A stretch of DNA of 64,000 nt from Clostridia bacterium (GCA_017462125.1 JAFTRQ010000122.1:1-64000); one strand, 5' to 3'. Positions 25,882 through 35,022 are shown, counted from the first letter of the stretch. Translations and numbers: made by a program. The notes: a model not told the origin generated them from the letters alone.

Positions 25882-27651
25882 CTATTTCTTCCTCATCCTC
25901 TTGATCTTTTCTTCATCGGGAGTAACAAAAGCCGACCAATTATTATGATAGATAACAAATCCGGGCTTGGCACCGGAAACCTTTTTCACACCGCGAGCAA
26001 ATAGGTAGTCGACCTCAACGCTAGACTTGCCCTTCGCCTTGGAATAGTACGCCGCGATCTCGCAAGCATCGGTAAAGTCCTCGGCAGGGGGCTCTTCACC
26101 GTTTGTGATGAGAAGGACGTGGGAGCCCGCCATATTCTTGGCGTGGAACCAATAGTCGTGTCGCTCAGCCAATTTGTGAGTGATATATTCGTTCTGATAG
26201 TTGTTCTTTCCGCAAAGCACGCGGTAGCCGTTGGTGGTCACAAACTCGGCGATCACGGGAGCGGGCTGCTTTTTGGGCGCGGCATAGCCCTTCATTTTTG
26301 AGGCATATCCGCTTCTGTAAAGCTCGTCACGAATCTCCGACAGGTCTGCGGTGGTCTCGGCCTTTGCAAGAGCCTCAAATACCGAATAAATATATTCAAG
26401 CTCGTGCCTTGCGATCTCCAGCTGCTTTGCAAGCTCGACCTTCGCGGTCTTGGATTTGTTATAATGCTTATAATATCTCTGGGCGTTTGAGGCAGGGGAG
26501 AGCCGCTCGTCAAGCTCGATCACAGCGGTGTCAAAATCCTGTTTTTCCTCGTTCCAGCTTTCGTAATCGATAAGCTCCACCGACTTGTCGCCGCGCTTCA
26601 GCTTATAAAGATTCGCTGTGATAAGATCGCCGTAAGCCTTGTATTTTTCGCCCTTTTCGCAATCGGCAAGCTCCTTTTCCTGTACCTCGATTTTTCTGAG
26701 AAGTCTGGTTTCGGCACCTGTAAGCAGGCGGAGAATATCCGCCGCCCTCTGCTTAACTCTTTGCTCACGGTCGCGGCTTGCAAAATAAAGATCAAGAGCG
26801 TCGGAGGGGCTTTCAAAGCTCCTATACTCAAAATTCGCGCCGTAATAGGAGAGTCGAATAAAGGAATACTCCACGGGCGTGCCGTTTTCAAGTATAACGG
26901 TAGGCTTAAAGTCTCCGTTAGCCATATCCTCAAATACCTTTGCAAACTCTGCGTAAAGCTTTTCGCATTTCACCTCGTAAAGCGCCGCATCGAATCTGCC
27001 CGAGGCTCTCGCCACGATCTCTCTTGCCACGCTTGTAGCGATTCCGAGATAGGTGGAGGTAATAAACTTATCCGCGCTCTTTTCCTGAGGGAACTGCTCA
27101 AAACGGGCAGAGAATCCCTCGAAATCCTCCTTGTTCGGATCAAGCTTATCCTGTGCGGGAGGGAGCTCGTAGGTCATACCGGGCAGAACCTGACGGAGAC
27201 TGCTGGTGGTAAAATCCACGGTTTTGAGAGAGGCGATCACCTTCATTCTCTCGTCGCAGAAGATCAAATTGGAATACTTACCCATAACCTCGGCAACGAG
27301 ATACTTTTTGCAGTCAAACCCCATCTCGTCGCGTGTGTCAAAGGTCAATTTCACAACTCGCTCAAAGCCCGCCTGCTGGATGTCGGAAAGACAAGCCCCC
27401 GTCAAATGCTTGCGAAGCAGCATACAAAACATAGGCGCCTGCATCGGGTTCTCCCTCTGAGCCGAAGTGAAGCCTATCCTCGGACAGTTTGACCCCGCGT
27501 TGATAAGCAGACGCTTGCCACCCGCAAGAGTGCGCATCTGTAAAATAATCTCATCTCTCTCTGGCTGATATATTTTCTCAATTCTGCCACCCTTTGCAAC
27601 GCTCACAAGCTCGTGAACGACACAGGACAGCATACCTGCATCAAATGCCAT
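25882..27651 (-). CDS. rqcH: RqcH/Rqc2 NFACT-family ribosome quality control factor
   Basis: The 589-residue protein has the NFACT architecture: NFACT-N (MAFDAGMLSCVVHELVS), a helix-hairpin-helix region, a coiled-coil middle (about residues 300-440), and NFACT-R (YRVLCGKNNYQNEYITHKLA, DYWFHAKNMAGSHVLL). In Bacillus, RqcH binds obstructed large ribosomal subunits and adds C-terminal alanine tails to stalled chains; the older name is fibronectin-binding protein FbpA. The DR region of the N-terminal domain that is needed for tailing was not located with certainty. It is expressed from a promoter that overlaps the divergent coaW promoter. Notably, alaS, which charges the tRNA used for tailing, is close by. 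Confidence 0.94.
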   Translation of the reverse strand: MAFDAGMLSCVVHELVSVAKGGRIEKIYQPERDEIILQMRTLAGGKRLLINAGSNCPRIGFTSAQRENPMQAPMFCMLLRKHLTGACLSDIQQAGFERVVKLTFDTRDEMGFDCKKYLVAEVMGKYSNLIFCDERMKVIASLKTVDFTTSSLRQVLPGMTYELPPAQDKLDPNKEDFEGFSARFEQFPQEKSADKFITSTYLGIATSVAREIVARASGRFDAALYEVKCEKLYAEFAKVFEDMANGDFKPTVILENGTPVEYSFIRLSYYGANFEYRSFESPSDALDLYFASRDREQRVKQRAADILRLLTGAETRLLRKIEVQEKELADCEKGEKYKAYGDLITANLYKLKRGDKSVELIDYESWNEEKQDFDTAVIELDERLSPASNAQRYYKHYNKSKTAKVELAKQLEIARHELEYIYSVFEALAKAETTADLSEIRDELYRSGYASKMKGYAAPKKQPAPVIAEFVTTNGYRVLCGKNNYQNEYITHKLAERHDYWFHAKNMAGSHVLLITNGEEPPAEDFTDACEIAAYYSKAKGKSSVEVDYLFARGVKKVSGAKPGFVIYHNNWSAFVTPDEEKIKRMRKK

Positions 27652-27704
27652 ATTTCATTTACCTTTCGTCGTAACAGTAACAAATTTCAAAAATTCCAAA
27701 TAAT

Positions 27705-27733
27705 ATTATATCACCTTCTTGCTTTTTTTGCAA
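27705..27733 (-). promoter_or_regulatory. Promoter for rqcH
   Basis: Minus-strand TTGCAA (27728-27733) and TATAAT (27705-27710) are spaced by 17 bases. Its -35 lies inside the divergent coaW promoter. Confidence 0.72.
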
Positions 27734-27747
27734 GATAGTGTTATAAT
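27719..27747 (+). promoter_or_regulatory. Promoter for coaW
   Basis: TTGCTT (27719-27724) and TATAAT (27742-27747) are spaced by 17 bases, 62 bases before the start codon, and overlap the rqcH promoter. Confidence 0.72.
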
Positions 27748-27809
27748 AAATTTGTATTTATGCAAAAATTTCCCAAAAGCGGGAATTTTCCCGCAGAAAG
27801 GATAAAATA

Positions 27810-28679
27810 ATGACTGATTCTAATAAAAAAACACAAAACGTTATCGGAATAGACGTTGGCGGAAGCACCACGAAGATCGTGGGCTTTAAAAGAGAAGAGA
27901 ATGGTAAAAACTCTTTGATCTCTCCGTTTCTCGTCCGCGCTACCGACCCCATAACCTCGATATACGGTGCGTTTGGTAAATTCACCGCCGAAAACAACCT
28001 CTCCCTTGAGGACATTGACCGCATTATGGTAACCGGCGTTGGCGCAACGCATATGCAGAAGCCTATATATTCGCTCAATTGCCACACCGTCCCCGAATTT
28101 TCGGCGGCCGCTCTCGGCGGCCTCTATCTCTCGGGGCTTGACGAGGCAATCATTGTCAGTATGGGTACGGGTACAGCGCTGATCCACGCAAAGCGAGAAG
28201 GAAGAAAAACACAGATCAATTACCTTGGCGGTACGGGAGTCGGCGGCGGTACACTGCTTGGGCTTACAAAGAAAATGACGGGAATTGATACCATTGAGCA
28301 TATCGAAGAGATCTGTGCCGACGGCGATCTGAAAAACATCGACCTGCGCGTCGGTGATATCTCCAAAAATGCCAAATTTACGGGTGTGAACGAGAATCTG
28401 ACCGCATCTAACTTCGGCAAGGTATCCGATATGGCAAGCAACAGCGATATTGCGCTCGGCGTTGCCAATATGGTCGCCGAAACCATCGCGATGATGGCTG
28501 TCTTTACCGCAAGAGGACATAATATCAAAAACGTTGTGCTGATCGGTAATCTGACGAACATAAAGCCCGTGAGAAACGTGTTTGCAAATCTCGACTCCTT
28601 CGGTATTAACTTTATTATCCCCGAAAACGCAAGCTTCGGCACCGTTGTGGGCGCGGCGCTGTACGAGGAGCTTGAATGA
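27810..28679 (+). CDS. coaW: Type II pantothenate kinase
   Basis: The 289-residue protein is an ASKHA-fold kinase with the phosphate 1 motif GIDVGGSTTK, catalytic Glu in HTVPEFSAA, and glycine-rich MGTGTALIHA and GGTGVGGGTLLGL motifs seen in staphylococcal and eukaryotic PanK-II. It phosphorylates pantothenate, the first step of coenzyme A synthesis, and bacterial type II enzymes are usually not inhibited by CoA. The ATG follows AGAAAGGA. It precedes alaS, which has its own promoter. Confidence 0.9.
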   Translation: MTDSNKKTQNVIGIDVGGSTTKIVGFKREENGKNSLISPFLVRATDPITSIYGAFGKFTAENNLSLEDIDRIMVTGVGATHMQKPIYSLNCHTVPEFSAAALGGLYLSGLDEAIIVSMGTGTALIHAKREGRKTQINYLGGTGVGGGTLLGLTKKMTGIDTIEHIEEICADGDLKNIDLRVGDISKNAKFTGVNENLTASNFGKVSDMASNSDIALGVANMVAETIAMMAVFTARGHNIKNVVLIGNLTNIKPVRNVFANLDSFGINFIIPENASFGTVVGAALYEELE

Positions 28680-28733
28680 TGCTCATTTTTTTCAAATATT
28701 GACGATATTTCTGATGAAAAGCCACCAAAGCCC

Positions 28734-28762
28734 TTGACGAATCGGCATTTTCGTGATATAAT
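28734..28762 (+). promoter_or_regulatory. Promoter for alaS
   Basis: TTGACG (28734-28739) and TATAAT (28757-28762) are spaced by 17 bases, 47 bases before the alaS start. I see no T-box sequence in this short leader. Confidence 0.82.
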
Positions 28763-28809
28763 AAATAGTTGTATAAGTTCAAGTAACATATTGAAAGGAC
28801 ATAAGTATT

Positions 28810-31440
28810 ATGCAGTGGACATCACTTAACGATCTGAGAGAAAAATATCTCTCCTTCTTTGAATCCAAGGGACACCTTCGTCTCCCCTCGTATTCGCTCG
28901 TTCCTCATAACGACAAATCTCTTTTACTTATAAACTCGGGTATGGCGCCTATGAAGAAGTTCTTCACAGGCGAGGAGCAGCCCCCCAGAAACCGTGTCAC
29001 CACCTGCCAGAAGTGCATCCGTACACCCGACCTTGAGCGCGTTGGTCACACCGCGCGTCACGGTACGTTCTTCGAGATGCTGGGTAACTTCTCCTTCGGT
29101 GACTACTTCAAGGAAGAAGCTATCGCTTGGTCTTGGGAATTCCTCACAGGTTGGCTCGAGATCCCCGGTGACCTGCTCTGGCCCTCTATCTACGAGAACG
29201 ACGAGGAGGCTTACGACATCTGGGTCAACAAGATCGGCGTTGACCCCACTCACGTCGTTCGTCTCGGCAAGGCAGACAACTTCTGGGAGCACGGAAGCGG
29301 CCCCTGCGGTCCTTGCTCCGAGATCTACTTTGACCGTGGAATCAAGTACGGCTGCGGAAGCCCCGACTGTAAGCCCGGTTGCGATTGCGACAGATTTATG
29401 GAGATCTGGAACAACGTATTCTCTCAGTTCAATAACGACGGCAAGGGCAACTACACCGAGCTTGCGCAGAAGAACATCGATACCGGTATGGGTCTTGAGC
29501 GTCTTGCTTGCGTTATGCAGGGTGTTGACAATATGTTCGAGGTTGACTCTATCCGTAAGGTTATCGACAAGACCTGCGAGATCGCAGGCAAGACCTACGG
29601 CAACGATGCAGAGAACGATATCTCTATCCGTGTTGTAACCGACCACTCAAGAAGTGCTATGTTTATGATTTCCGACGGTGTTATCCCCTCCAACGAGGGA
29701 AGAGGCTACGTCCTCCGCCGTATTATCCGCCGCGCATGCCGCCACGGTAAGCTTCTCGGCATCAATCATCCTTTCCTCGTTGATACGGTCACCGTGTCTA
29801 TCGAAGAAAGCTGCCGCGCTTATCCTGAGCTTGACGAAAAGCGCGCTTATATCCTCAAGGTCATCGCAATGGAAGAGGAGAGATTCGATGCAACCGTTGA
29901 CGCAGGTCTTTCCAAGCTCTCCGAAATGATCGAGGAGGCAAAGAAAAACGCTGCCGCTCAGCTTTCGGGCGATGACGTATTCAAGCTTTACGATACCTTC
30001 GGTTTCCCCATTGACCTCACCCGTGAGATCGCCGAGGAAAGCGGACTTGCTATCGACGAAGAGACCTTTAAGACCCTCATGAAAGAGCAGAGAGACAGAG
30101 CAAGAGCCGCAAGAGGCAATATCGGCGGTTGGGACAGCTCCGATAAGGAGATCCTCGCAGGTCTTCCCACTACCGAGTTTACCGGTTATACCGAGACCCA
30201 AACAGAAGCGAAGGTCCTTGCAATCATCGTTGACGGTATGCTCGTAAACGAAGTAAACGAAGGCGAATTCACCCTCATCCTTGATAAGACCCCCTTCTAC
30301 GGAGAAGGCGGCGGTCAGGTCGGCGACGAAGGCGCTGTTTTCGGTCCAGATACATTGGTGCTCGTTGATGATACAAAGAAGACCGACGGCATTTATCTGC
30401 ACATTTGTCATATAAACAACGGAACGATAAAAGTCGGCGACGTCCTTAAAGCTGATGTCAATGAAGAAAGACGCAACGCTATCAAGCGCAACCACTCCTC
30501 GCTCCACCTGCTTCAGGGCGCGCTCCGTCAGGTGCTTGGTACTCACGTTGAGCAGGCAGGCTCTTACGTCGACGAGCAGAGAGGTCGTTTCGACTTTACC
30601 CACTTCGCAGCGGTTACTCCCGAGGAGCTTGCAAAGGTTGAGGCTATTGTGAATGCTAATATTCTCGCGGGAATTGCCGTTGATACTATCGAGACCGACA
30701 TCGAGAGCGCGAAGAAGCTTGGCGCTATGATGCTCTTCGGTGAGAAGTACGGTGCAACTGTTAGAGTTGTTAAGATGGGCGACGCTTCCACAGAGTTCTG
30801 CGGAGGTACCCACGTTGATAATACCGCAAAGATCGGTCTTTTCAAGATCGTTTCCGAATCCTCCGTTGCAGCAGGTGTTCGCCGTATTGAGGTCGTAACA
30901 GGTCTCGGTGTTCTTGAACTTATCGCATCCAAGGACAAGCTTATCGCGGAGACCGCGACAGAGCTTAAGGTGCAAAACCCCGTTGACATTGCCAAGAAGG
31001 CAACTCAGCTTCAGGGCGAGATTGCGGCTATGAAGAAGGAGATCGAGGCTCTTAACTCCAAGCTGGCAGGAAGTAAGCTTGCAGACGTTCTCGCGGGCGC
31101 AGTTTCCGTTGGCTCCGTTAAGCTTGTAACATACGTTGCAGACGGTATGGAGATCGACGCGGCAAGAAGCCTTTCCGATAAGATCAAGGCAGAGAACGCA
31201 GATATGGTTGCAGTTCTCGCGGTCAAGGCAGGCGACAAGCTGAACTTTATCGCAGTTGCAGGTAAGGACGCAGTTGCCGCAGGTGCACACGCAGGCAAGC
31301 TGGTTGGCGCAGTTGCCGCTGTTACAGGCGGTAAGGGCGGCGGACGTCCCGATAACGCTATGGCGGGCGGACGCGACGCTTCCAAGATCGCAGAGGCACT
31401 TGAGAGCGCAAAAGCAACTCTTGAGGGTATGCTTAAGTAA
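28810..31440 (+). CDS. alaS: Alanyl-tRNA synthetase
   Basis: The 876-residue protein has all AlaRS domains: class II aminoacylation core (CQKCIRTPDLERVGHTARHG, GNFSFGDYF), the tRNA-binding helical region, the editing domain with the zinc-type motif RNHSSLHLLQGAL and CGGTHV, and the C-terminal C-Ala part (GRPDNAMAGG). It charges tRNA-Ala and clears Ser/Gly mischarging. A short Cys-rich insertion (CGSPDCKPGCDCD, about residue 182) lies in the core, which is common in Firmicutes. AAAGGA precedes the ATG. A strong terminator follows the stop. Confidence 0.97.
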   Translation: MQWTSLNDLREKYLSFFESKGHLRLPSYSLVPHNDKSLLLINSGMAPMKKFFTGEEQPPRNRVTTCQKCIRTPDLERVGHTARHGTFFEMLGNFSFGDYFKEEAIAWSWEFLTGWLEIPGDLLWPSIYENDEEAYDIWVNKIGVDPTHVVRLGKADNFWEHGSGPCGPCSEIYFDRGIKYGCGSPDCKPGCDCDRFMEIWNNVFSQFNNDGKGNYTELAQKNIDTGMGLERLACVMQGVDNMFEVDSIRKVIDKTCEIAGKTYGNDAENDISIRVVTDHSRSAMFMISDGVIPSNEGRGYVLRRIIRRACRHGKLLGINHPFLVDTVTVSIEESCRAYPELDEKRAYILKVIAMEEERFDATVDAGLSKLSEMIEEAKKNAAAQLSGDDVFKLYDTFGFPIDLTREIAEESGLAIDEETFKTLMKEQRDRARAARGNIGGWDSSDKEILAGLPTTEFTGYTETQTEAKVLAIIVDGMLVNEVNEGEFTLILDKTPFYGEGGGQVGDEGAVFGPDTLVLVDDTKKTDGIYLHICHINNGTIKVGDVLKADVNEERRNAIKRNHSSLHLLQGALRQVLGTHVEQAGSYVDEQRGRFDFTHFAAVTPEELAKVEAIVNANILAGIAVDTIETDIESAKKLGAMMLFGEKYGATVRVVKMGDASTEFCGGTHVDNTAKIGLFKIVSESSVAAGVRRIEVVTGLGVLELIASKDKLIAETATELKVQNPVDIAKKATQLQGEIAAMKKEIEALNSKLAGSKLADVLAGAVSVGSVKLVTYVADGMEIDAARSLSDKIKAENADMVAVLAVKAGDKLNFIAVAGKDAVAAGAHAGKLVGAVAAVTGGKGGGRPDNAMAGGRDASKIAEALESAKATLEGMLK

Positions 31441-31453
31441 TTAAAGTATTGAT

Positions 31454-31487
31454 AAAAATCCCGAGGCTTGATGCCTCGGGATTTTTT
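31454..31487. terminator. Bidirectional terminator after alaS
   Basis: A stem AAAAATCCCGAGGC with GCCTCGGGATTTTTT has a 5-base loop and serves alaS and the converging minus-strand gene, whose restored stop codon abuts it at 31488. Confidence 0.92.
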
Positions 31488-32683
31488 CTATTGAATCTTC
31501 GTCATGGGATGAACCCAGACACCGTATTTGTTTCTGAAATAGACCTTGAAGTTCTTACCGTCGGAGGGAATCGGTCTTGTGAAGGTACCGCTTTGCTTTC
31601 CTCATCGGTCAACTCCTCATATTTTGCAAGACTTGCGCACCCAACTCCGTCTATGCGGAAATCCATATAAACAATTTCGCTTTGCGGGTCACAAGGATCG
31701 GCGGATACCGACAGCTCTCGGTTTTCAACGGAAAAGCCGATCTTTGCTTTATTGACGCAAAATTCTACACTTTCATTTGCGTTTTTCAACCTTGCAACGT
31801 AATATCCGCGACCGAGCCGACGGGGAAGGACTGCTCTTGCGCCAACCTTGATCTCCTCAATAAGCTGGCCGCCACGGGAAATCTCAACCACGTCGTCTTC
31901 ATCGGAGAAAACCGAGATCAGAACGTCCTCTCCAACAAGATAGTTGGATTTGTCGCCGTTATCAACGCTTATCTTGGGCGTTTTCTTCTCGATGCCACTT
32001 TCACGGAGCATTTTATCAATATCCTCGTCAAGATCGGGCACGGAGTCGATAAGATCGTATCTCCAAAGGGCAAAAAGCTTATATTTTTCGTAAAATTCCT
32101 CAGGGGTAAACTGTCTGCGCGCACAGGATGGGCGAATTGCCTCGGAAACCTCCATAAGGGCAATATTTTCGTTTTCATCGCGGAGAATATCGGTGATCAG
32201 CGCAACGTGATTTCTTCCTTCACCAAAGGCGTAAAGCACGTCACAAAGCTCGATATCGTCTACCGTGTATTCCTGCTTTTTTGCCACGCATCGCATACCG
32301 GGAATCGTTGCCCAGCATTTGGTGCTGACTCTGCGCGCAATACCGAAGGCATATCTCGCCAAGCCGTTGCAGACGATACCGAAATTACAGCAATTAAACG
32401 CACCGTGTCCGGGAGCGTAAAGCTTGCTGTCGGGATTTGGGATCGCAGACAAAAACGACTCAAAGGAAACGTTCTCTGCAAAGAACTTATCGGTCAGCTC
32501 GGTGGAGGAGTAGGGAAATCCTGTCACCTCCACGCCCGCGGGCAGGACTGTATTTCCAACATTTCTCAGATACGTAGGCACGTCTCTTATGGGAGTCCAT
32601 TTGAAATCGGTCAGCTGTCTTGATCTTGCGATTATCGCTTTTTTTGCTCGCGTATCGGGTAAGGTGCTTTTCAGCTCCGCCAT
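31488..32683 (-). CDS. Unknown protein with papain/NlpC-like core and a C-terminal frameshift
   Basis: I do not recognise a named family. The first 230 residues show a possible cysteine-peptidase-like (NlpC/P60, CHAP or transglutaminase fold) pattern: GAFNCCNFGIVCNGLARYA with a candidate nucleophilic Cys, then ELCDVLYAFGEGRNHVALITDI with a candidate His and following acidic residues. The C-terminal half looks like beta-sandwich domains. The ATG at 32683 has GGAG 6 bases upstream; a GTG at 32716 is less likely. The written frame ends at 31502 after a low-complexity tail (SRSISETN). Shifting by one base in GGTACCGC (31584-31591) instead gives KNFKVYFRNKYGVWVHP and a stop at 31488, directly at the terminator. 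So the gene has probably lost one G, by mutation or by sequence error. No signal peptide is visible. Its leader carries hairpins shared with the 944-residue glycosidase-like gene. Confidence 0.7.
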
Positions 32684-32697
32684 TTTAATCTCCATTT

Positions 32698-32712
32698 CGC
32701 CGCTCTGCGGCG
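32698..32712 (-). other. GC-rich hairpin in the leader of the unknown gene
   Basis: CGCCGC and GCGGCG pair around a TCT loop, 15 bases before the start codon, and would lie just 5' of the ribosome site. A hairpin in the same relative place precedes the 944-residue gene (49899-49917). Confidence 0.6.
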
Positions 32713-32730
32713 GCACAAATAATAATCGAT

Positions 32731-32770
32731 GAGTTTTGCCTTAGCAAAATTCACGCGTGAAAAAGATCAT
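32731..32770 (-). repeat. Composite leader repeat, copy B
   Basis: GAGTTTTGC and GCAAAATTC (32731-32752) form a near-perfect inverted repeat, followed by ACGCGTGAAA. Copy A, with the same two parts, is at 49931-49963. Both lie in leaders of minus-strand genes. Confidence 0.65.
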
Positions 32771-32781
32771 TTCACTAGTAG

Positions 32782-32813
32782 CTTTCACGCTATTATCCTT
32801 TCACGCTATTATC
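32782..32813. repeat. Tandem 16-bp direct repeat overlapping the rpe stop
   Basis: CTTTCACGCTATTATC occurs twice back to back (32782-32797, 32798-32813). The second copy covers the rpe stop codon. The shared CTTTCACGCT can pair with AGCGTGAA sequences in the nearby leader element. Confidence 0.85.
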
Positions 32814-33480
32814 CCTTGAAAGGATTCTTTACGGCAGTATCCTTCATTTCCTGAATAACGGCGCGAGGCTTCTTTGCCTTAAATATAGCCGATCCCGCTA
32901 CAATGACGTTTGCGCCCGCAGATGTCAAAAGTCCAACGTTTTGCGCGTTGATTCCTCCGTCAACCTCTATGTCAAGAGAAGCGCCGCGCTCCGCAGCATA
33001 ACGACGAAGGGTAGATACCTTATCAAGTGTTTCGGGAATCAAGGACTGTCCGCCAAATCCGGGCTCTACAGTCATAATCAACGCCATATCGATATGACCA
33101 ACGAAGGGGAAAAGATGCTCGACAGGTGTTTTGGGCGATACCGCAAGGCAAGCCTTCATTTCATAAGAATGAATGAGATGGATCACCGACATCGGATTCT
33201 CGCAAGCCTCGTAATGAACTGTAATAATATCCGCACCGGCCTTTACGAATCGGTCTATATATCTCTCGGGACGCTTGATCATAAGATGCACGTCAAAGAT
33301 CATATCCGTGCATTTTCTGATTCCCGCAATCAGATCGGGACCAAAGCTGATATTAGGAACAAACGCACCGTCCATTATATCAAGATGCAGGTACTGTGCG
33401 CCCGCCTCATCAACTCTTTTAATGTCGTCGGCGAGATTTGCATAGTTTGCAGCAAGAAGAGAAGGAGCAATATAAATCAT
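32809..33480 (-). CDS. rpe: Ribulose-phosphate 3-epimerase
   Basis: The 223-residue TIM-barrel protein has the Rpe signatures APSLLAANYANLADD, HLDIMDGAFVPNISFGPDL, DVHLMI, ITVHYEA, MTVEPGFGGQ and EVDGGINAQN. It interconverts ribulose 5-phosphate and xylulose 5-phosphate in the pentose phosphate pathway. The metal-binding His/Asp residues are present. AAAGGT lies 11 bases before the ATG. It follows ispF on the same strand after a 198-base gap, and with rpiB nearby gives two non-oxidative pentose phosphate enzymes within 3 kb. Confidence 0.96.
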   Translation of the reverse strand: MIYIAPSLLAANYANLADDIKRVDEAGAQYLHLDIMDGAFVPNISFGPDLIAGIRKCTDMIFDVHLMIKRPERYIDRFVKAGADIITVHYEACENPMSVIHLIHSYEMKACLAVSPKTPVEHLFPFVGHIDMALIMTVEPGFGGQSLIPETLDKVSTLRRYAAERGASLDIEVDGGINAQNVGLLTSAGANVIVAGSAIFKAKKPRAVIQEMKDTAVKNPFKG

Positions 33481-33649
33481 AAATTAAACCGTACCTTTCG
33501 TAATATCATTCATATAAATTTTTTGTAGAAATATCGGGACTTACCTCATATTATGTCGTATAAGGCAACGCTTCGGAATAGCCTTTTTTTATTTCAAAAA
33601 GCAGGACGTAAACATCAATCGGGCGCATCCGTAGCGATCATATATTGGG

Positions 33650-33675
33650 ATCGTTGCCAAGGCGGCGATCCCACC
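33650..33675 (-). other. Hairpin after ispF
   Basis: GGGATCG and CGATCCC, with an inner GCC/GGC pair, form a hairpin starting 4 bases after the ispF stop. It has no T run, so it may be a weak terminator or a 3'-end stabiliser. The remainder of the gap to rpe shows nothing else I can name. Confidence 0.55.
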
Positions 33676-33678
33676 GCA

Positions 33679-34152
33679 TCAGATCCTCTCAAGCAGACAG
33701 ACCGCGTGTGCGGCAATTCCGAGGCCCTCGCCCGTAAATCCAAGCCTTTCCTCCGTGGTCGCCTTAATGCTGACGTTTGCAACGTCGGTTTCCAGCGCAC
33801 TTGCAATATTCGATCTCATCGCCTCTATATGCGGCGCCATTTTCGGGGCCTGCGCAATGACCGTTGCATCAACGTTGCCAATGCGATAGCTTCTTTCCTT
33901 CATCAGCTCTGCAACTCTGCGACAGAGAACCAAGCTGTCAGCCCCCTTGTAAGCGGGATCGTTGTCGGGGAAAAGATGGCCGATATCTCCAAGAGCCAAC
34001 GCACCGATAATCGCATCCATAACGGCATGCACCAACACGTCCGCATCCGAATGACCGAGCAAGCCCTTCGTGTAAGGGATATCTACTCCGCCAATAATGC
34101 ATTTTCTGCCTTCGACGAGTCTGTGAACGTCGTAGCCGTGACCGATCCTCAT
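33679..34152 (-). CDS. ispF: 2-C-methyl-D-erythritol 2,4-cyclodiphosphate synthase
   Basis: The 157-residue protein has the IspF signatures [12 protein letters not shown] (metal Asp and His), [27 protein letters not shown] and the C-terminal [20 protein letters not shown]. It forms the cyclic diphosphate in the methylerythritol phosphate pathway to isoprenoids. Its start overlaps the ispD stop by four bases, so the two are translationally coupled and may form a functional pair, as in the fused IspDF of other bacteria. Confidence 0.96.
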   Translation of the reverse strand: MRIGHGYDVHRLVEGRKCIIGGVDIPYTKGLLGHSDADVLVHAVMDAIIGALALGDIGHLFPDNDPAYKGADSLVLCRRVAELMKERSYRIGNVDATVIAQAPKMAPHIEAMRSNIASALETDVANVSIKATTEERLGFTGEGLGIAAHAVCLLERI

Positions 34153-34976
34153 TTTTTCTTTTCCTCTTTTTCCTTTTCAGCCGCCTCTGCGATCGCCGCA
34201 AGTCTGGCCTCCTCATCAGCTCTTGCCTTCAATATTGCCTCGGCAAAATAGACGTCCATCGGCTCCGTAACCTTGATGTTTTCTCTTGATCCCTCGATCA
34301 GCTTGACGGGGATGCGGATATGCTCAAGAAGGGAAGCGTCATCGGTTCCCTCGAATTTTTCGTCACGGGCAATATATGCAGCCGCACGGAAAGCGTTCAC
34401 CTTAAAGACCTGCGGCGTTTGCGCCTGCCAAGCAAGCTTTCTGTCGGGAGTTTCCTCAACAAACGCGTTCTTGTCACCGATCTTGACCGTGTCGATCGCT
34501 CTGATGGCAAGAATCGCACATTCGTGCAGATATGCGCTATGGCATACGCGTGCGATCATTTCCTGCGTGATCAGACATCTTGCGGCATCATGTATCGCGA
34601 TAAATTTAGACTTATCGTTAACTGCATCAACACCGTTACGCGCAGAGACCTGTCTTGTATCTCCGCCTGCAATTACCTTGAAGGGCTTGTCAATACCGTA
34701 GGTGTCCGCAAAGCCGTCATATTTGCCGATCTCATCCTCCTTGGCAACGACGATGATCTCGTCGATGAATTCGGACTTGTTAAATTCCATTATGGTTCTC
34801 GCAACAACGGGCACTCCGCAAAGCTCAAGAAATTGCTTGCTTTGTCCATCGCCCATCCGAGTGGACGAGCCTGCCGCAAGAATGACCGCAGAGGTGTAAT
34901 ACTTCTTTTCGGTCTTTCCGACAAACGCTCTCAGCACCTCGGCTAATTTATGGGGCTTATCCGTTCTTTCTGCCAT
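34149..34976 (-). CDS. ispD: 2-C-methyl-D-erythritol 4-phosphate cytidylyltransferase
   Basis: The 275-residue protein contains the nucleotidyltransferase motif [11 protein letters not shown] (about residues 30-40), [25 protein letters not shown] and DDASLLEH. It makes CDP-ME from MEP and CTP. It is longer than most IspD (about 230) because of an N-terminal extension of some 28 residues and a charged tail rich in Ala, Glu and Lys (EKEKEEKKK). The ATG at 34976 lies 11 bases after AGAAAGG; an upstream TTG is possible but has no site. It overlaps ispF by four bases. Confidence 0.93.
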   Translation of the reverse strand: MAERTDKPHKLAEVLRAFVGKTEKKYYTSAVILAAGSSTRMGDGQSKQFLELCGVPVVARTIMEFNKSEFIDEIIVVAKEDEIGKYDGFADTYGIDKPFKVIAGGDTRQVSARNGVDAVNDKSKFIAIHDAARCLITQEMIARVCHSAYLHECAILAIRAIDTVKIGDKNAFVEETPDRKLAWQAQTPQVFKVNAFRAAAYIARDEKFEGTDDASLLEHIRIPVKLIEGSRENIKVTEPMDVYFAEAILKARADEEARLAAIAEAAEKEKEEKKK

Positions 34977-35022
34977 AGCATACCGTACCTTTCTGTATGA
35001 TTGAGCAAAGCTCAATACCGTA

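Noticed and set aside
28763..28809. T-box leader before alaS
   Set aside because: The distance from the promoter to the start codon is only about 47 bases and no T-box core sequence is visible.
29647..31290. 547-codon frame antisense to alaS
   Set aside because: AlaRS is unmistakable on the plus strand; the antisense frame is rich in Cys, Leu, Asn and Val as expected from reverse reading.
31584..31591. Programmed -1 frameshifting in the unknown gene
   Set aside because: No X-XXY-YYZ slippery heptamer or clear downstream pseudoknot is present; a lost base fits better.
34999..35015. ATTGAGC/GCTCAAT hairpin upstream of ispD as a terminator
   Set aside because: It is short, has no T run and lies just before the ispD ribosome site; probably chance.
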